Assembly: GCA_900553685.1 (NCBI GenBank)
Contig: USEI01000018.1
Location: 1 to 27,189 of the forward strand
Origin: an uncultured Clostridium sp.
GTDB taxonomy: Bacteria > Bacillota > Clostridia > TANB77 > CAG-508
DNA length: 27,189 bases
Reading direction: 5' to 3'
Under the pieces are notes generated by a model, which was not told where the DNA came from, made no database searches, and saw only the letters and a list, made by a program, of their open reading frames with translations. A program made the position numbers and the translations under genes. Shown here one piece after another: positions 17,073 to 24,344 of this stretch (position 1 is its first letter; each line of letters starts with the position of its first letter).

Positions 17073-17255
17073 TTGTAACCCCCAAAATTTCTAAAATTTA
17101 TTTTTCTTCTTAAAAGCAAATATTATATTAATCATAAAGCTAAAATTTTATGTTAATTTTTAATTTTTGTTTCTAATACTAACATTTATATACAATCTTT
17201 GGCAAAACATTTTATTTAATATTATAATGTTAAGAAAATTATCCTATTATAGCGC

Positions 17256-17287
17256 AAAAAGCTTATGTAAAATTACATAAGCTTTTT
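17256..17287 (-). terminator. Intrinsic terminator of the 17294-17563 gene
   Basis: A 15-bp stem (17256-17270 with 17273-17287), AA loop, begins 7 bases past the stop; the distal arm ends in CTTTTTGCGC on the minus strand. Confidence 0.75.
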
Positions 17288-17293
17288 TTCAAT

Positions 17294-17563
17294 CTATTTA
17301 TTATTATCTTTATTTTTCTTAAAAAATTTGAATATATTAATTTCTTGAAAGAAAAAGTCATGTAGTTCTGGAAATTTAATTTCTTGAAATAGAAAATCAT
17401 GAACTTCTGTTAATACCTTTTCTTCTTTTTCTGATAACTCTAGAACTATAGGTTTATTCCAGTCTATTTCTTTAAACAGAATACTTTTTATTTTTCCCCA
17501 TACTCCAACTACCATAGGTAAATTGCCAGATTCTTGCGTTTCAACTAATTTATATTCCTTCAT
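17294..17563 (-). CDS. Small protein with repeated F(L/F)(F)QEI motifs, unknown function
   Basis: I do not recognise a family. The 89-residue product has no signal peptide or membrane helix. It contains three related motifs: SILFKEIDW (about residues 28-36), HDFLFQEIKF (about 55-64) and HDFFFQEINI (about 68-77). The last two are a 13-residue tandem duplication that is still clear at DNA level (17339-17370 and 17378-17409, about 27 of 32 bases identical, period 39). The C-terminus is basic and Asn/Asp-rich (FKFFKKNKDNNK). The gene is real: AGGAGG lies 9 bases before the ATG, a good promoter (17610-17637) is upstream and a terminator follows. The acidic-aromatic repeats and size would fit a peptide precursor or a protein-binding adaptor, but that is a guess. 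Confidence 0.7.
   Translation of the reverse strand: MKEYKLVETQESGNLPMVVGVWGKIKSILFKEIDWNKPIVLELSEKEEKVLTEVHDFLFQEIKFPELHDFFFQEINIFKFFKKNKDNNK
17339..17409. repeat. 39-bp-period tandem duplication inside the small gene
   Basis: Two 32-base copies, 17339-17370 and 17378-17409, differ at about five positions. The period of 39 bases equals 13 codons, so the duplication keeps frame and doubles the HDF(L/F)FQEI unit. Confidence 0.8.
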
Positions 17564-17609
17564 TATTATTTTCCTCCTAGGTATAAAGCTATAATTTTAT
17601 ATATATTAT

Positions 17610-17637
17610 AGTATACTAAACACCTACACTTTATCAA
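17610..17637 (-). promoter_or_regulatory. Sigma-A promoter of the small repeat-protein gene
   Basis: On the minus strand, -35 TTGATA (17632-17637) and -10 TATACT (17610-17615) are separated by 16 bases, about 40 bases above the AGGAGG site. Confidence 0.6.
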
Positions 17638-17695
17638 TATTTTTTTAATTAAATTTATATTAAGTTTTCGTTACCAATTTATTACATTTTAAATT

Positions 17696-18998
17696 TTAAA
17701 TTATATTTTGAAAATTTCCTATTAAATTTAAATTTTCTGTTCCTACTACTTTTATTCTTGTCAATCTATTACACAAATCTTCTTTAGATTTAGTTTTTAC
17801 AAATATATAATTAGCCGTATGTCCCTGATAATACTCTCCATGCTTTTCTTCAAATAAAACTTCAACTTCTTTATTTATATAACTTAAAAGATATTCTTTT
17901 TCATTTTTATCAGATAATTCTAATAATTTTTTACTTCTGATTTCTTTTATATTCCCTGGTATTTGATTTTTCATTTCTGCAGCTTTGGTACCTTTTCTAG
18001 GAGAATATTTAAAAATATGCATTTTATAAAATTTTATATTTTTTAAAAATTCATAAGTAATTTGAAATTCTTCATCAGTTTCTCCTGGAAAACCAACAAT
18101 TATATCTGTTGTTAAAATTACATCATTATAAGCATTCCTTAATCTTTCAACAATAATTTTAAATTCTTCAATTGTATATCTTCTGTTCATTCTTTTTAAT
18201 GTTTCCGTGCATCCACTTTGAAGTGACAAATGAAAATGATGACAAATTTTTTCTATTTTCTTTAATCTACTAATAAATTCTTCTGTTATTAAAAGTGGCT
18301 CTATTGATCCGAAGTCTTATTCTTTCTATTCCAACTATTTTATTTATATCTTCTAATAAATCTATTAACCTATATTCTTCTTTAAAATCTTTTCCATAAG
18401 AAGCTACATGTATCCCTGTTATTACAACTTCTTTTATTCCTTTTTTTGCTATTTCTTCAATTTCTTTTAATATACTTCTAGGGTCTCTACTTCTTACTCT
18501 TCCTCTTGCATATGGAATTATACAATATGAACAAAATCTATCACAACCATCTTGAACTTTTATTACTGCTCTTGTTTTTTCTGTATATGTAACACTACCA
18601 AAATCTCCATATTCTTTTGTTTTAAACACATCTTCTATTAATTGATTTTCTCTTTTATCTTTTAAGAATTTTTCTACATGTTCAACTATTTTAATTTTTT
18701 CATTTGTTCCTAATACAAGATCTATTTCTGGAATTTTTTCTAATTCTTCTTTTGCAACTTGTGCATAACAACCGGCAGCAACAACAATTCCTTTTGTATT
18801 GTTTTTCTTTGCTTGTCTTAAAAATTGTCTTGATTTTCTATCTGACATATTTGTTACTGTGCAAGTATTAATAATATAAATATCTGCTTTTTCGTCAAAT
18901 TCAACTATTTCATATCCAGAATTTTTAAATTCTTGTATCATACCATTTGTTTCATATTGATTTACTTTACAACCTAGTGTTAAAAATGCTACTTTCAT
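17696..18998 (-). pseudogene. mtaB: mtaB, tRNA t6A methylthiotransferase, interrupted by a +1 frameshift
   Basis: MtaB is a radical-SAM enzyme that adds methylthio to t6A37 of ANN-decoding tRNAs. The N-terminal piece (18270-18998) has the MTTase cysteines C10 (LGCKVNQYET), C46 (NTCTVT) and C77 (AAGCYAQ), and the radical-SAM CxxxCxxC (152, 156, 159) in DGCDRFCSYCIIPYARG. It breaks after GIERIRL. The second piece, in another frame, holds LSLQSGCTETLKRMNRRY and TTDIIVGFPGETDEEF, and ends with a TRAM-like domain. Removing the single plus-strand G at 18311 restores a continuous 433-codon frame with IRLGSIEPLLITEEFIS across the junction, as in intact MtaB. The start at 18998 is chosen because GGAG lies 6 bases upstream; the longer frame (19010) has no such site. 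A single-base indel may be a sequencing error or a recent loss. Confidence 0.9.
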
Positions 18999-19073
18999 TT
19001 TATTCTCCATTTTATATTTTGTATTCTTACTTATTTGAATAATTAATTATATATTTAGTTAAATTCATTTAAA

Positions 19074-19082
19074 ATTATAACA
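19074..19082 (-). promoter_or_regulatory. Extended -10 promoter candidate for mtaB
   Basis: TG-T-TATAAT on the minus strand (19074-19082) is a perfect extended -10; no good -35 is seen. The start codon is about 75 bases downstream. Confidence 0.45.
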
Positions 19083-19117
19083 TCTTTTTTTAGAAAAGTA
19101 TATTACTTTTTAAAAGC

Positions 19118-19148
19118 AAAATACTCACATAAAATATGCGAGTATTTT
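19118..19148 (-). terminator. Intrinsic terminator of mreB
   Basis: Stem 19118-19126 with 19140-19148 (9 bp), plus three further pairs after one mismatch, starts 34 bases past the mreB stop. The minus-strand tail is TATTTTGCTTTT. Confidence 0.6.
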
Positions 19149-19181
19149 ACCAGTAGGTATATTGTTGAATTTTATTATTAA

Positions 19182-20177
19182 TTATTTTCTCATTTTATCC
19201 ATACTGTCTAAGTTATCTAGAGCCTTTCCAGTTCCTTTTGCTACACAAGAAATTGCATCTTCAGCAATCATAACATTGATTCCTGTTTTATCCTGTAATA
19301 ATCTATCTAAACCATCTATTAAGCAACCTCCACCAGTCATATAAATTCCTTTATCACTAATATCTGCCGCAAGTTCTGGTGGTGTTTTTTCTAATACTGA
19401 ATGAACCGCATCTACTATTAACATTGCAGGTTCTTCTAGAGCTTCCATCATTTCACTAGAATAAATTGTAATTGTTTTTGGTAAACCTGTTATTAAATCT
19501 CTTCCTCTAACATCCATTTCCATATCTTGAATTTTAGGAAATACACATCCTATTTGTTGCTTTAGTTCTTCTGCTGTTCTTTCTCCTATCATGACATTAT
19601 GTCTTTTCTTAATATATTTTACAATATATTCATCAAACTTATCTCCAGCAACTTTAATTGAAGAACTTACAACTGACCCACCAAGTGATATAACTGCTAT
19701 ATCTGTGGTTCCACCACCAATATCAACAATCATATTTCCACAAGGTTTTGAAATATCTATTCCTGCACCAATAGCTGCTGCTATTGGTTCTTCTATTAAA
19801 TAAACTTTTCTAGCTCCTGCATTTGAAGCTGCATCTATTACGGCTTTTTTCTCTACTTCAGTAACTTGAGAAGGTATACAAATCATTATTCTAGGTGCGA
19901 AAAAAAATCTTCCACAAATTTTACTAATAAAATATTTTAACATTTTCTCTGTAACTGTATAATCTGAAATTACTCCATCCCTTAAAGGTCTTGTTGCGAC
20001 AATATTTCCAGGTGTTCTTCCTAACATTCTTCTTGCTTCATGTCCTACTGCTAAAACTTGGCCTGTTACATTGTTTACAGCAACAACAGATGGTTCTCTT
20101 AGTACAATACCTTTTCCTTTCACATATGCTATTACTGTAGCTGTTCCTAAATCGATTCCGATATCTTGTCCAAACAT
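19182..20177 (-). CDS. mreB: Rod shape-determining actin homologue MreB/Mbl
   Basis: MreB-family proteins form membrane-associated filaments that steer elongation-mode peptidoglycan synthesis. The 331-residue protein begins MFGQDIGIDLGTATV (phosphate 1 loop). Other family blocks are RRMLGRTPGNIVATRPLRDGVISD, LIEEPIAAAIGAGIDI (connect 1), DIGGGTTDIAVIS (phosphate 2) and MTGGGCLIDGLDRLL (adenosine loop). The ATG at 20177 is preferred over that at 20183, because AAGGA is then 9 bases upstream and the usual MF start results. It is a single-gene unit with a near-consensus promoter and without mreC/mreD, as is usual for Mbl-like paralogues; sequence alone cannot decide MreB versus Mbl. Confidence 0.95.
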   Translation of the reverse strand: MFGQDIGIDLGTATVIAYVKGKGIVLREPSVVAVNNVTGQVLAVGHEARRMLGRTPGNIVATRPLRDGVISDYTVTEKMLKYFISKICGRFFFAPRIMICIPSQVTEVEKKAVIDAASNAGARKVYLIEEPIAAAIGAGIDISKPCGNMIVDIGGGTTDIAVISLGGSVVSSSIKVAGDKFDEYIVKYIKKRHNVMIGERTAEELKQQIGCVFPKIQDMEMDVRGRDLITGLPKTITIYSSEMMEALEEPAMLIVDAVHSVLEKTPPELAADISDKGIYMTGGGCLIDGLDRLLQDKTGINVMIAEDAISCVAKGTGKALDNLDSMDKMRK

Positions 20178-20232
20178 CAACATTCTTCCTTTCAGTTTTT
20201 TTGAGCAAAATCTTTATTACATTTGCATTACG

Positions 20233-20261
20233 ATTATATTACATTTAAGAATAAATATCAA
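20233..20261 (-). promoter_or_regulatory. Sigma-A promoter of mreB
   Basis: On the minus strand, -35 TTGATA (20256-20261), a 17-base spacer and a perfect -10 TATAAT (20233-20238). This is among the best promoter matches in the window. Confidence 0.8.
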
Positions 20262-20420
20262 CCTTTTAAAAAAGATTTTTTAAGAATTTATACATATTTT
20301 TTAACCCTTTATTTATTTTCTTCTTAGTTTATGTTTTTATTCAAAATTAGATATATTTTTATATTTAATATAATATAAAATAAATGTCCTATATCAAGAA
20401 AATTTTTATACAAAAATAAT

Positions 20421-20449
20421 TTGTAATACTGTTTTCTGTGTGCTATAAT
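20421..20449 (+). promoter_or_regulatory. Extended -10 sigma-A promoter of the glycosyltransferase gene
   Basis: -35 TTGTAA (20421-20426), 17 bases, perfect -10 TATAAT (20444-20449) with the extended element TGC directly before it (20441-20443). The AGGAG site is at 20472-20476. Confidence 0.8.
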
Positions 20450-20484
20450 ATTAGTGTTATTTTTTATATTTAGGAGAAATAGTT

Positions 20485-21426
20485 ATGGAAAAAATTTCAA
20501 TAATAGTTCCTTGTTATAATGAAGAAAAAGCATTACCACTTTTTTATGAAGAATTAGAAAAAAATATAAAAACTTTTTCTGATAATCTTGATTTTGAAAT
20601 TCTTTTTGTAAATGATGGTTCAAAAGATAATACACTTAACATCATAAAAGAATTAGCAGAAAAAGATAACAGAATAAAATATGTTTCATTTTCTAGAAAC
20701 TTTGGTAAAGAATCTGCAATTTTTGCTGGTTTAGAAAATTCTTCTGGGGATTATGTTACCTTAATGGATGCAGATCTTCAAGACCCACCTTCTCTATTAC
20801 TACAAATGTATAAATCAGTTACAGAAGAAGATTATGATGCTGTTGGAACAAGACGTGTAACTAGAGAAGGTGAACCAATAATTAGAAGTTTCTTTGCTAG
20901 AATTTTTTATAAATTAATAAACCATTTAACTAATTTTGAAATGGTAGATGGTGCTAGAGATTATGTATTTATGAAAAGAATTGTTGCTGACGCTATAATA
21001 TCTTTAAAAGAATATAACAGATATTCCAAAGGACTTTTTAGTTTCGTTGGATTTAAAGTAAAATGGATTGAATATAAAAATATCAAAAGAGTAGCTGGAG
21101 AAACTAAATGGTCTTTCTGGAAATTAACTAAATATGCACTTGAAGGAATTACAGCATTTTCTACAACACCATTATTACTTTCTTCTATTATTGGTTTAAT
21201 ATTTTGCCTAGTTTCATTTTTATTGATAATTGCAATAATTATTAAAACTTTAATTTTTGGAGATCCAACAAGTGGATGGCCATCTTTAGTTTGTATAGTA
21301 TTTATGGTTAGTGGAATTCAACTTTTTTCACTTGGAATTATAGGACAATATTTATCAAAAACTTATTTAGAAGTAAAAAATAGACCTATTTATATAGTTA
21401 AAGATACAAATATAAATAAAATTTAG
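20485..21426 (+). CDS. GT2 family polyprenyl-phosphate glycosyltransferase (GtrB/CsbB-like)
   Basis: The 313-residue product has the GT-A fold of dolichol-phosphate-mannose-synthase-like enzymes, which move a sugar from a nucleotide donor to undecaprenyl phosphate at the cytoplasmic membrane face. Visible features are IIVPCYNEEKALP (6-18), FVNDGSKDNT (41-50), the metal-binding DAD at 95-97 in LMDADLQDPP and KRVAGETKWSFWKLTKYALEGITAFSTTPL before two C-terminal membrane helices (about 229-255 and 268-292). The Q-Y-L-x-K-x-Y-x-E-V-K-N-R-P-x-Y ending is typical of the GtrB/YkcC/CsbB group. AGGAG is at 20472-20476 and the promoter is strong. It is a single-gene unit; no flippase or polymer-modifying partner lies beside it, so the acceptor (teichoic acid, glycolipid or protein) cannot be named. 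Confidence 0.92.
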   Translation: MEKISIIVPCYNEEKALPLFYEELEKNIKTFSDNLDFEILFVNDGSKDNTLNIIKELAEKDNRIKYVSFSRNFGKESAIFAGLENSSGDYVTLMDADLQDPPSLLLQMYKSVTEEDYDAVGTRRVTREGEPIIRSFFARIFYKLINHLTNFEMVDGARDYVFMKRIVADAIISLKEYNRYSKGLFSFVGFKVKWIEYKNIKRVAGETKWSFWKLTKYALEGITAFSTTPLLLSSIIGLIFCLVSFLLIIAIIIKTLIFGDPTSGWPSLVCIVFMVSGIQLFSLGIIGQYLSKTYLEVKNRPIYIVKDTNINKI

Positions 21427-21428
21427 CT

Positions 21429-21454
21429 AAAATATATTATAAATATATTTTTTT
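21429..21454 (+). terminator. First terminator-like hairpin after the glycosyltransferase gene
   Basis: An all-A/T 10-bp stem (about 21429-21438 with 21442-21451) followed by T residues, directly after the stop. It is weak because it contains no G-C pairs. Confidence 0.4.
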
Positions 21455-21506
21455 ATATAACAAAATAAAAAATGTTTTTTATTATTTTATTATATATTAA
21501 AATTAG

Positions 21507-21559
21507 AAAAATGGACATTTTAATAACTACAAAATACATTTTGCTAATGTCCATTTTTT
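21507..21559. terminator. Strong bidirectional terminator
   Basis: A 13-bp stem (21507-21519 with 21546-21558) with TGGACATT/AATGTCCA arms and a 26-base loop, flanked by A and T runs. It can end the glycosyltransferase transcript and, from the other side, the DUF421-DUF4363 transcript. Confidence 0.75.
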
Positions 21560-21719
21560 ATTCTAACATTAAATTTATATATAATAATATTTAATAAGAT
21601 TTTATACAATATTAGTAGTATTGAAGTATAAAAAATTAATTTATATATAAATAATTTTACAAAATAAACTTCTTTAATACATTCTCTTTTTATTTTAACT
21701 ACGTTTTGAGCTTAATAAG

Positions 21720-22100
21720 TTAAAAAATATTTTTTAACTCCATTTTTTGTTTGTTTTTTATATGTTCTATTCTAAATTTTATTTCATCTAGAAATAAAAT
21801 TGCTTCATTTAAATTGTCATTTTCAATACTTATTTTGGCATTAGTCATTTTGCTACTTATTTGTTCAAGTTCATTATGCTCCATATAAAAAGCAAGTTTA
21901 CTCTCCTCATTTTTCCAAATTTCTGAAAGCTCTTTTATTTCACTTTCATTATTTTCTTGATATAAATTATTTTCTACTTCATTAATTTTTAAACTAATGT
22001 TTTTCAAAGATTTTTCTGTAATATTTTGTGTTATATTATCTATAACTATTACAAATACTATTATTAAAATTAATATTATTAATTCTCTAATAAATCTCAT
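21720..22100 (-). CDS. DUF4363 family membrane-anchored protein
   Basis: The product has one N-terminal hydrophobic helix (about residues 6-25) and an alpha-helical extracytoplasmic domain with heptad-like Leu/Ile spacing. The EIWKNEESKLAFYMEHNELEQIS segment (about 65-87) and the following NDNLNEAILFLDEIKFRIEHI match DUF4363, a family usually encoded next to DUF421 (YetF) in spore-forming Firmicutes. The longest frame starts at 22160 inside the DUF421 gene. I prefer the ATG at 22100, 7 bases after the DUF421 stop, which gives 126 residues and starts just before the helix; the upstream AGGAAAAGTAGG can serve as ribosome binding site. The function of the family is not established. Confidence 0.8.
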   Translation of the reverse strand: MRFIRELIILILIIVFVIVIDNITQNITEKSLKNISLKINEVENNLYQENNESEIKELSEIWKNEESKLAFYMEHNELEQISSKMTNAKISIENDNLNEAILFLDEIKFRIEHIKNKQKMELKNIF

Positions 22101-22107
22101 ATAATAC

Positions 22108-22782
22108 CTACTTTTCCTGTTTTTCTTGACAAAAGAAACTTCCATCTCCATTTTGGACAAATATTAAAGCTTGTTGTGGTCTAATTTTGAATTTTTGAAT
22201 TTCCTTTACTAACCATTTTTCATCTTTTCCGATTTTTTTCAAGTTATCATACATAATTTTACCATCTAAAACTAAATCATAAGATATTTTAGTTTTTGCA
22301 ACCTGAAGTTTTAAATCTTCTGTAGTTACTCCTCTTTTTTCAGATTTTAGAATAACACTTATTTGTCCACTGGTTTCTAATATCGCATATTCAACATCAG
22401 ATATGTTGTTAACATTATTTACTCTTAATCTTTCCTGTAATTCATTAATAGTAAAATTTTCTTTAGTAAGAGCTTTTTCATCTATATTTCCCTCATTAAT
22501 TAAAATTCTTGGCTTACCACATATAATTTCTCTTACTCTTATACTTTTTATATTTAACACAGAAATCAATATATGCATAAAAAGTAAACCAAATATTGGT
22601 ATAATTCCATATAAAATTGGTATACCAATTTCTGCCATTGGTGTGGATGCTAAATCAGCTATCATTATAGATATAACTAATTCAAATGGCTGCATTTGTC
22701 CTATTTCTCTTTTTCCCATAAATCTCATTACAAATAAAACCAAAACATATATAATTATTGTTCTTACAAATATAAGTATCAT
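22108..22782 (-). CDS. DUF421 (YetF-like) membrane protein
   Basis: YetF-family proteins have three N-terminal transmembrane helices and a cytoplasmic C-terminal domain; some spore-former relatives act in spore germination or membrane homeostasis, but the biochemical role is unclear. Visible family blocks are VLFVMRFMGKREIGQMQPFELVISIMIADLASTPM (about residues 13-48), a helix at about 54-76, GKPRILINEGNID and NFTINELQERLRVNNVNNISDVEYAILETSGQISV. The ATG at 22782 is preferred over a TTG at 22794, because that TTGAGG serves as the ribosome binding site 6 bases upstream; this gives 224 residues. It is followed directly by DUF4363, a conserved pair. Confidence 0.9.
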   Translation of the reverse strand: MILIFVRTIIIYVLVLFVMRFMGKREIGQMQPFELVISIMIADLASTPMAEIGIPILYGIIPIFGLLFMHILISVLNIKSIRVREIICGKPRILINEGNIDEKALTKENFTINELQERLRVNNVNNISDVEYAILETSGQISVILKSEKRGVTTEDLKLQVAKTKISYDLVLDGKIMYDNLKKIGKDEKWLVKEIQKFKIRPQQALIFVQNGDGSFFCQEKQEK

Positions 22783-22922
22783 TTTAAACCTCAATATACA
22801 AATTTTATATGTATATTTTTCACAAAAATTATTAAAATATACTTATATTTGTTTATAATTAAATAATTTTTATATATTATTTATTATATTCAAATATATT
22901 TTTTAGCAAGGAGGTTTGCAAA

Positions 22923-23300
22923 ATGGAAAACAATAGTTCAAAAACTCAATCTAGTAATACCATGGGCGCTGTTGGACAAATACTTGGTAGATTTATAGTT
23001 GCTGCTATTATTTTAGGAATTACTGCTTTTTTTACACCTGGTTTTTCAATAAATAATATATGGTCACTTGCTGTATCTGCTATTGTTCTAACAGTTATGG
23101 ATTATCTAATAATAAAATTTACTGGCTTACATGCAATGGCATTTGGTAAAGGATTTGTTGGCTTTGTACTTGCTGTTGTAGTTTTATATGCAACTCAATT
23201 TTTTGTTGCAGGATATTCTATTTCGTGGATGGCTGCCATCATTGGTGCTTTAATATATGGTGTTATAGATTATATTATTCCTGGTGAACAAAGTATGTAG
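22923..23300 (+). CDS. Small four-helix membrane protein, phage-holin superfamily/DUF2512-like
   Basis: A 125-residue hydrophobic protein with a polar N-terminus (about 1-18) and four predicted membrane helices (about 20-40, 45-65, 75-95, 99-119). Two similar halves, IWSLAVSAIVLTVMDYLI and ISWMAAIIGALIYGVIDYII, suggest an internal duplication in which each unit ends with a D-Y-(L/I)-I signature. This is the pattern of chromosomal YvlD/DUF2512-type proteins that are annotated as holin superfamily. No lysin or phage gene is nearby, so a lytic function is unlikely. The ribosome binding site is near perfect (AAGGAGGT), and the stem GCAA/TTGC places it in a small loop. A strong terminator follows. 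Confidence 0.75.
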   Translation: MENNSSKTQSSNTMGAVGQILGRFIVAAIILGITAFFTPGFSINNIWSLAVSAIVLTVMDYLIIKFTGLHAMAFGKGFVGFVLAVVVLYATQFFVAGYSISWMAAIIGALIYGVIDYIIPGEQSM

Positions 23301-23310
23301 TTTAAATTTT

Positions 23311-23364
23311 ATAATGTTTCTAAAATTTATAAGAAATTATATTTTTTAGAAACATTATATTTTT
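23311..23364 (+). terminator. Intrinsic terminator of the holin-like gene
   Basis: A perfect 15-bp stem (23311-23325 with 23344-23358) with an 18-base loop, followed by TATTTTTATTTTA. Confidence 0.85.
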
Positions 23365-23460
23365 ATTTTATATAAAAATATTTTATTTTTTAAAATTTCA
23401 TTAAAATTTTATTTTTTATTATAGACGTTATTATTTTTTGTTTTAAAAATTTTTTAATTT

Positions 23461-23487
23461 TTTTGTCAATTTTTGTCACCTTTTGTC
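23461..23487 (+). promoter_or_regulatory. Three TTTTGTC heptamers at exact 10-bp spacing
   Basis: Identical heptamers lie at 23461-23467, 23471-23477 and 23481-23487, one helical turn apart, 38-64 bases upstream of the Spo0A-like gene. The first continues as AA, so it matches the core TTTGTCRAA of a Spo0A box. They are candidate binding sites for Spo0A or for the Spo0A-like protein itself. Confidence 0.5.
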
Positions 23488-23524
23488 TTTCTAAATTGTT
23501 TTATATATAGAGGGGTGATTACAA

Positions 23525-24211
23525 ATGTTAAAATTATTGATCTTATGCAAAAATATGGAAGCAGCAAAAAAATTAATCAATAAAGTTGCTTTTAATTTAA
23601 ATGATACTAGAATTATCGGTCTTACTGATAATTTATCAGAAGCAAATTCAATATTAAAAAGTTCAGAGCCTGAATTAATTATTTGCACTAATCCAGATAT
23701 TATTTATCTAATACAAAATAAATTTATTAATTATTTTCCTAATATCATATTTTTTACTACAAAAAAATATCGAAGTGTATCTTATAAACCTATAGTAATT
23801 ATAAATCCAGAAGATAAAATAGAATTTATTATGAGTAAAATTTTAAAATTTCTAAAAGGAAATTCTTTTTCTCAAAAAGAAAAAGCTGCAAAAATATTAT
23901 CTTATTTAGGATTTGATTTTAAATTATCTGGAACTATATATTTGTTAGATTCTATTTTATACGCTCATACATATAAAGGTTCTTATTCTTTTGAAAAATT
24001 AGAACGTGATATATACTCTTATGTTGCAAATTTAAATATTACAAGTGTTGATAGAGTAAAATGGTCTGTATTTCGAACAATTAATTATATGTATAGTAAA
24101 CATACTGATGAATCTTATAAAATTGTTGAAAAATATTTTAATTTAGAATATAAATCTAAGCCTACACCTAAATTAGTTATCAGCCTTATTGCAAATAATC
24201 TAGATAAATAA
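23525..24211 (+). CDS. Spo0A-like transcription factor with a degenerate receiver domain
   Basis: A 228-residue protein. Residues 1-110 have the strand/helix rhythm of a response-regulator receiver, but the acidic pair is replaced (LLILCKN) and the phosphorylation-site Asp is lost (PELIICTNPD, Thr at the expected place), so it should not be activated by a phosphorelay. Residues about 117-225 look like a Spo0A C-terminal DNA-binding domain: AAKILSYLGFDFKLSGTIYLLDSIL (121-145), then YSFEKLERDIYSYVANLNITSVDRVKWSVFRTINYMY (154-190). The arginines that read the 0A box in Spo0A (SRVERAIRHAIE) are changed here to DRVKWSVFRTIN, so DNA preference may differ. AGGGGTGAT precedes the ATG. It is a monocistronic gene with its own repeat array upstream; canonical spo0A would be elsewhere in the genome, beside spoIVB. 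The family call rests on eye alignment. Confidence 0.75.
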   Translation: MLKLLILCKNMEAAKKLINKVAFNLNDTRIIGLTDNLSEANSILKSSEPELIICTNPDIIYLIQNKFINYFPNIIFFTTKKYRSVSYKPIVIINPEDKIEFIMSKILKFLKGNSFSQKEKAAKILSYLGFDFKLSGTIYLLDSILYAHTYKGSYSFEKLERDIYSYVANLNITSVDRVKWSVFRTINYMYSKHTDESYKIVEKYFNLEYKSKPTPKLVISLIANNLDK

Positions 24212-24260
24212 ATCTATTAAATTTTTAAAAATAAGCAATTGATTATTAAAAGAGTATAAA

Positions 24261-24291
24261 AAGTCACGTGTATAACTCGTGATTTAGACTT
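24261..24291 (-). terminator. Possible second terminator hairpin for ileS
   Basis: On the minus strand AAGT and CACG pair with CGTG and ACTT around a 9-base loop with a 6-base bulge, and a TTTTTAT tract follows the last arm. It is weaker than the hairpin at 24301. Confidence 0.35.
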
Positions 24292-24300
24292 AATATTAAC

Positions 24301-24335
24301 AAAAGAGGACAATTAATTTAGATTTGTCCTCTTTT
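24301..24335. terminator. Bidirectional terminator between the Spo0A-like gene and ileS
   Basis: A perfect 12-bp stem (24301-24312 with 24324-24335) with GAGGACAA/TTGTCCTC arms and an 11-base loop. A/T-rich flanks on both sides allow use by both convergent genes. Confidence 0.85.
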
Positions 24336-24344
24336 AATTTATAT

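Larger units (their letters stand above)
20178..20484. other. Divergent intergenic region between mreB and the glycosyltransferase
   Basis: About 300 bases without a gene. It holds the mreB promoter (20233-20261, minus) and the glycosyltransferase promoter (20421-20449, plus), with roughly 160 bases of plain AT-rich sequence between them in which I see no further structure. Confidence 0.7.

Noticed and set aside
17073..17250. Promoter of the macroglobulin-like gene (TTGCCA with an 18-base spacer to TAGTAT, or a lone TATAAT nearer the gene)
   Set aside because: Each candidate lacks one good element, so no single choice can be defended.
17294..17563. Bacteriocin or RiPP precursor
   Set aside because: No double-Gly leader, no Cys/Ser/Thr-rich core and no modification or export genes in the neighbourhood; kept as unknown.
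19094..19110. AAAAGTA-TAT-TACTTTT palindrome upstream of mtaB
   Set aside because: It is close to the -35 region, but it is all A/T apart from one G-C pair, so it may be chance in this composition.
22923..23300. Phage remnant marked by a holin
   Set aside because: The protein resembles chromosomal YvlD/DUF2512-type membrane proteins, and there is no endolysin, integrase or structural phage gene nearby.
23461..23510. TTGTCA/TTGTCT as -35 boxes of the Spo0A-like gene
   Set aside because: Spacings to the TATATA and TAAATT sequences are 13 or 23 bases, and the only 17-base option would put the start of transcription at the ribosome binding site.
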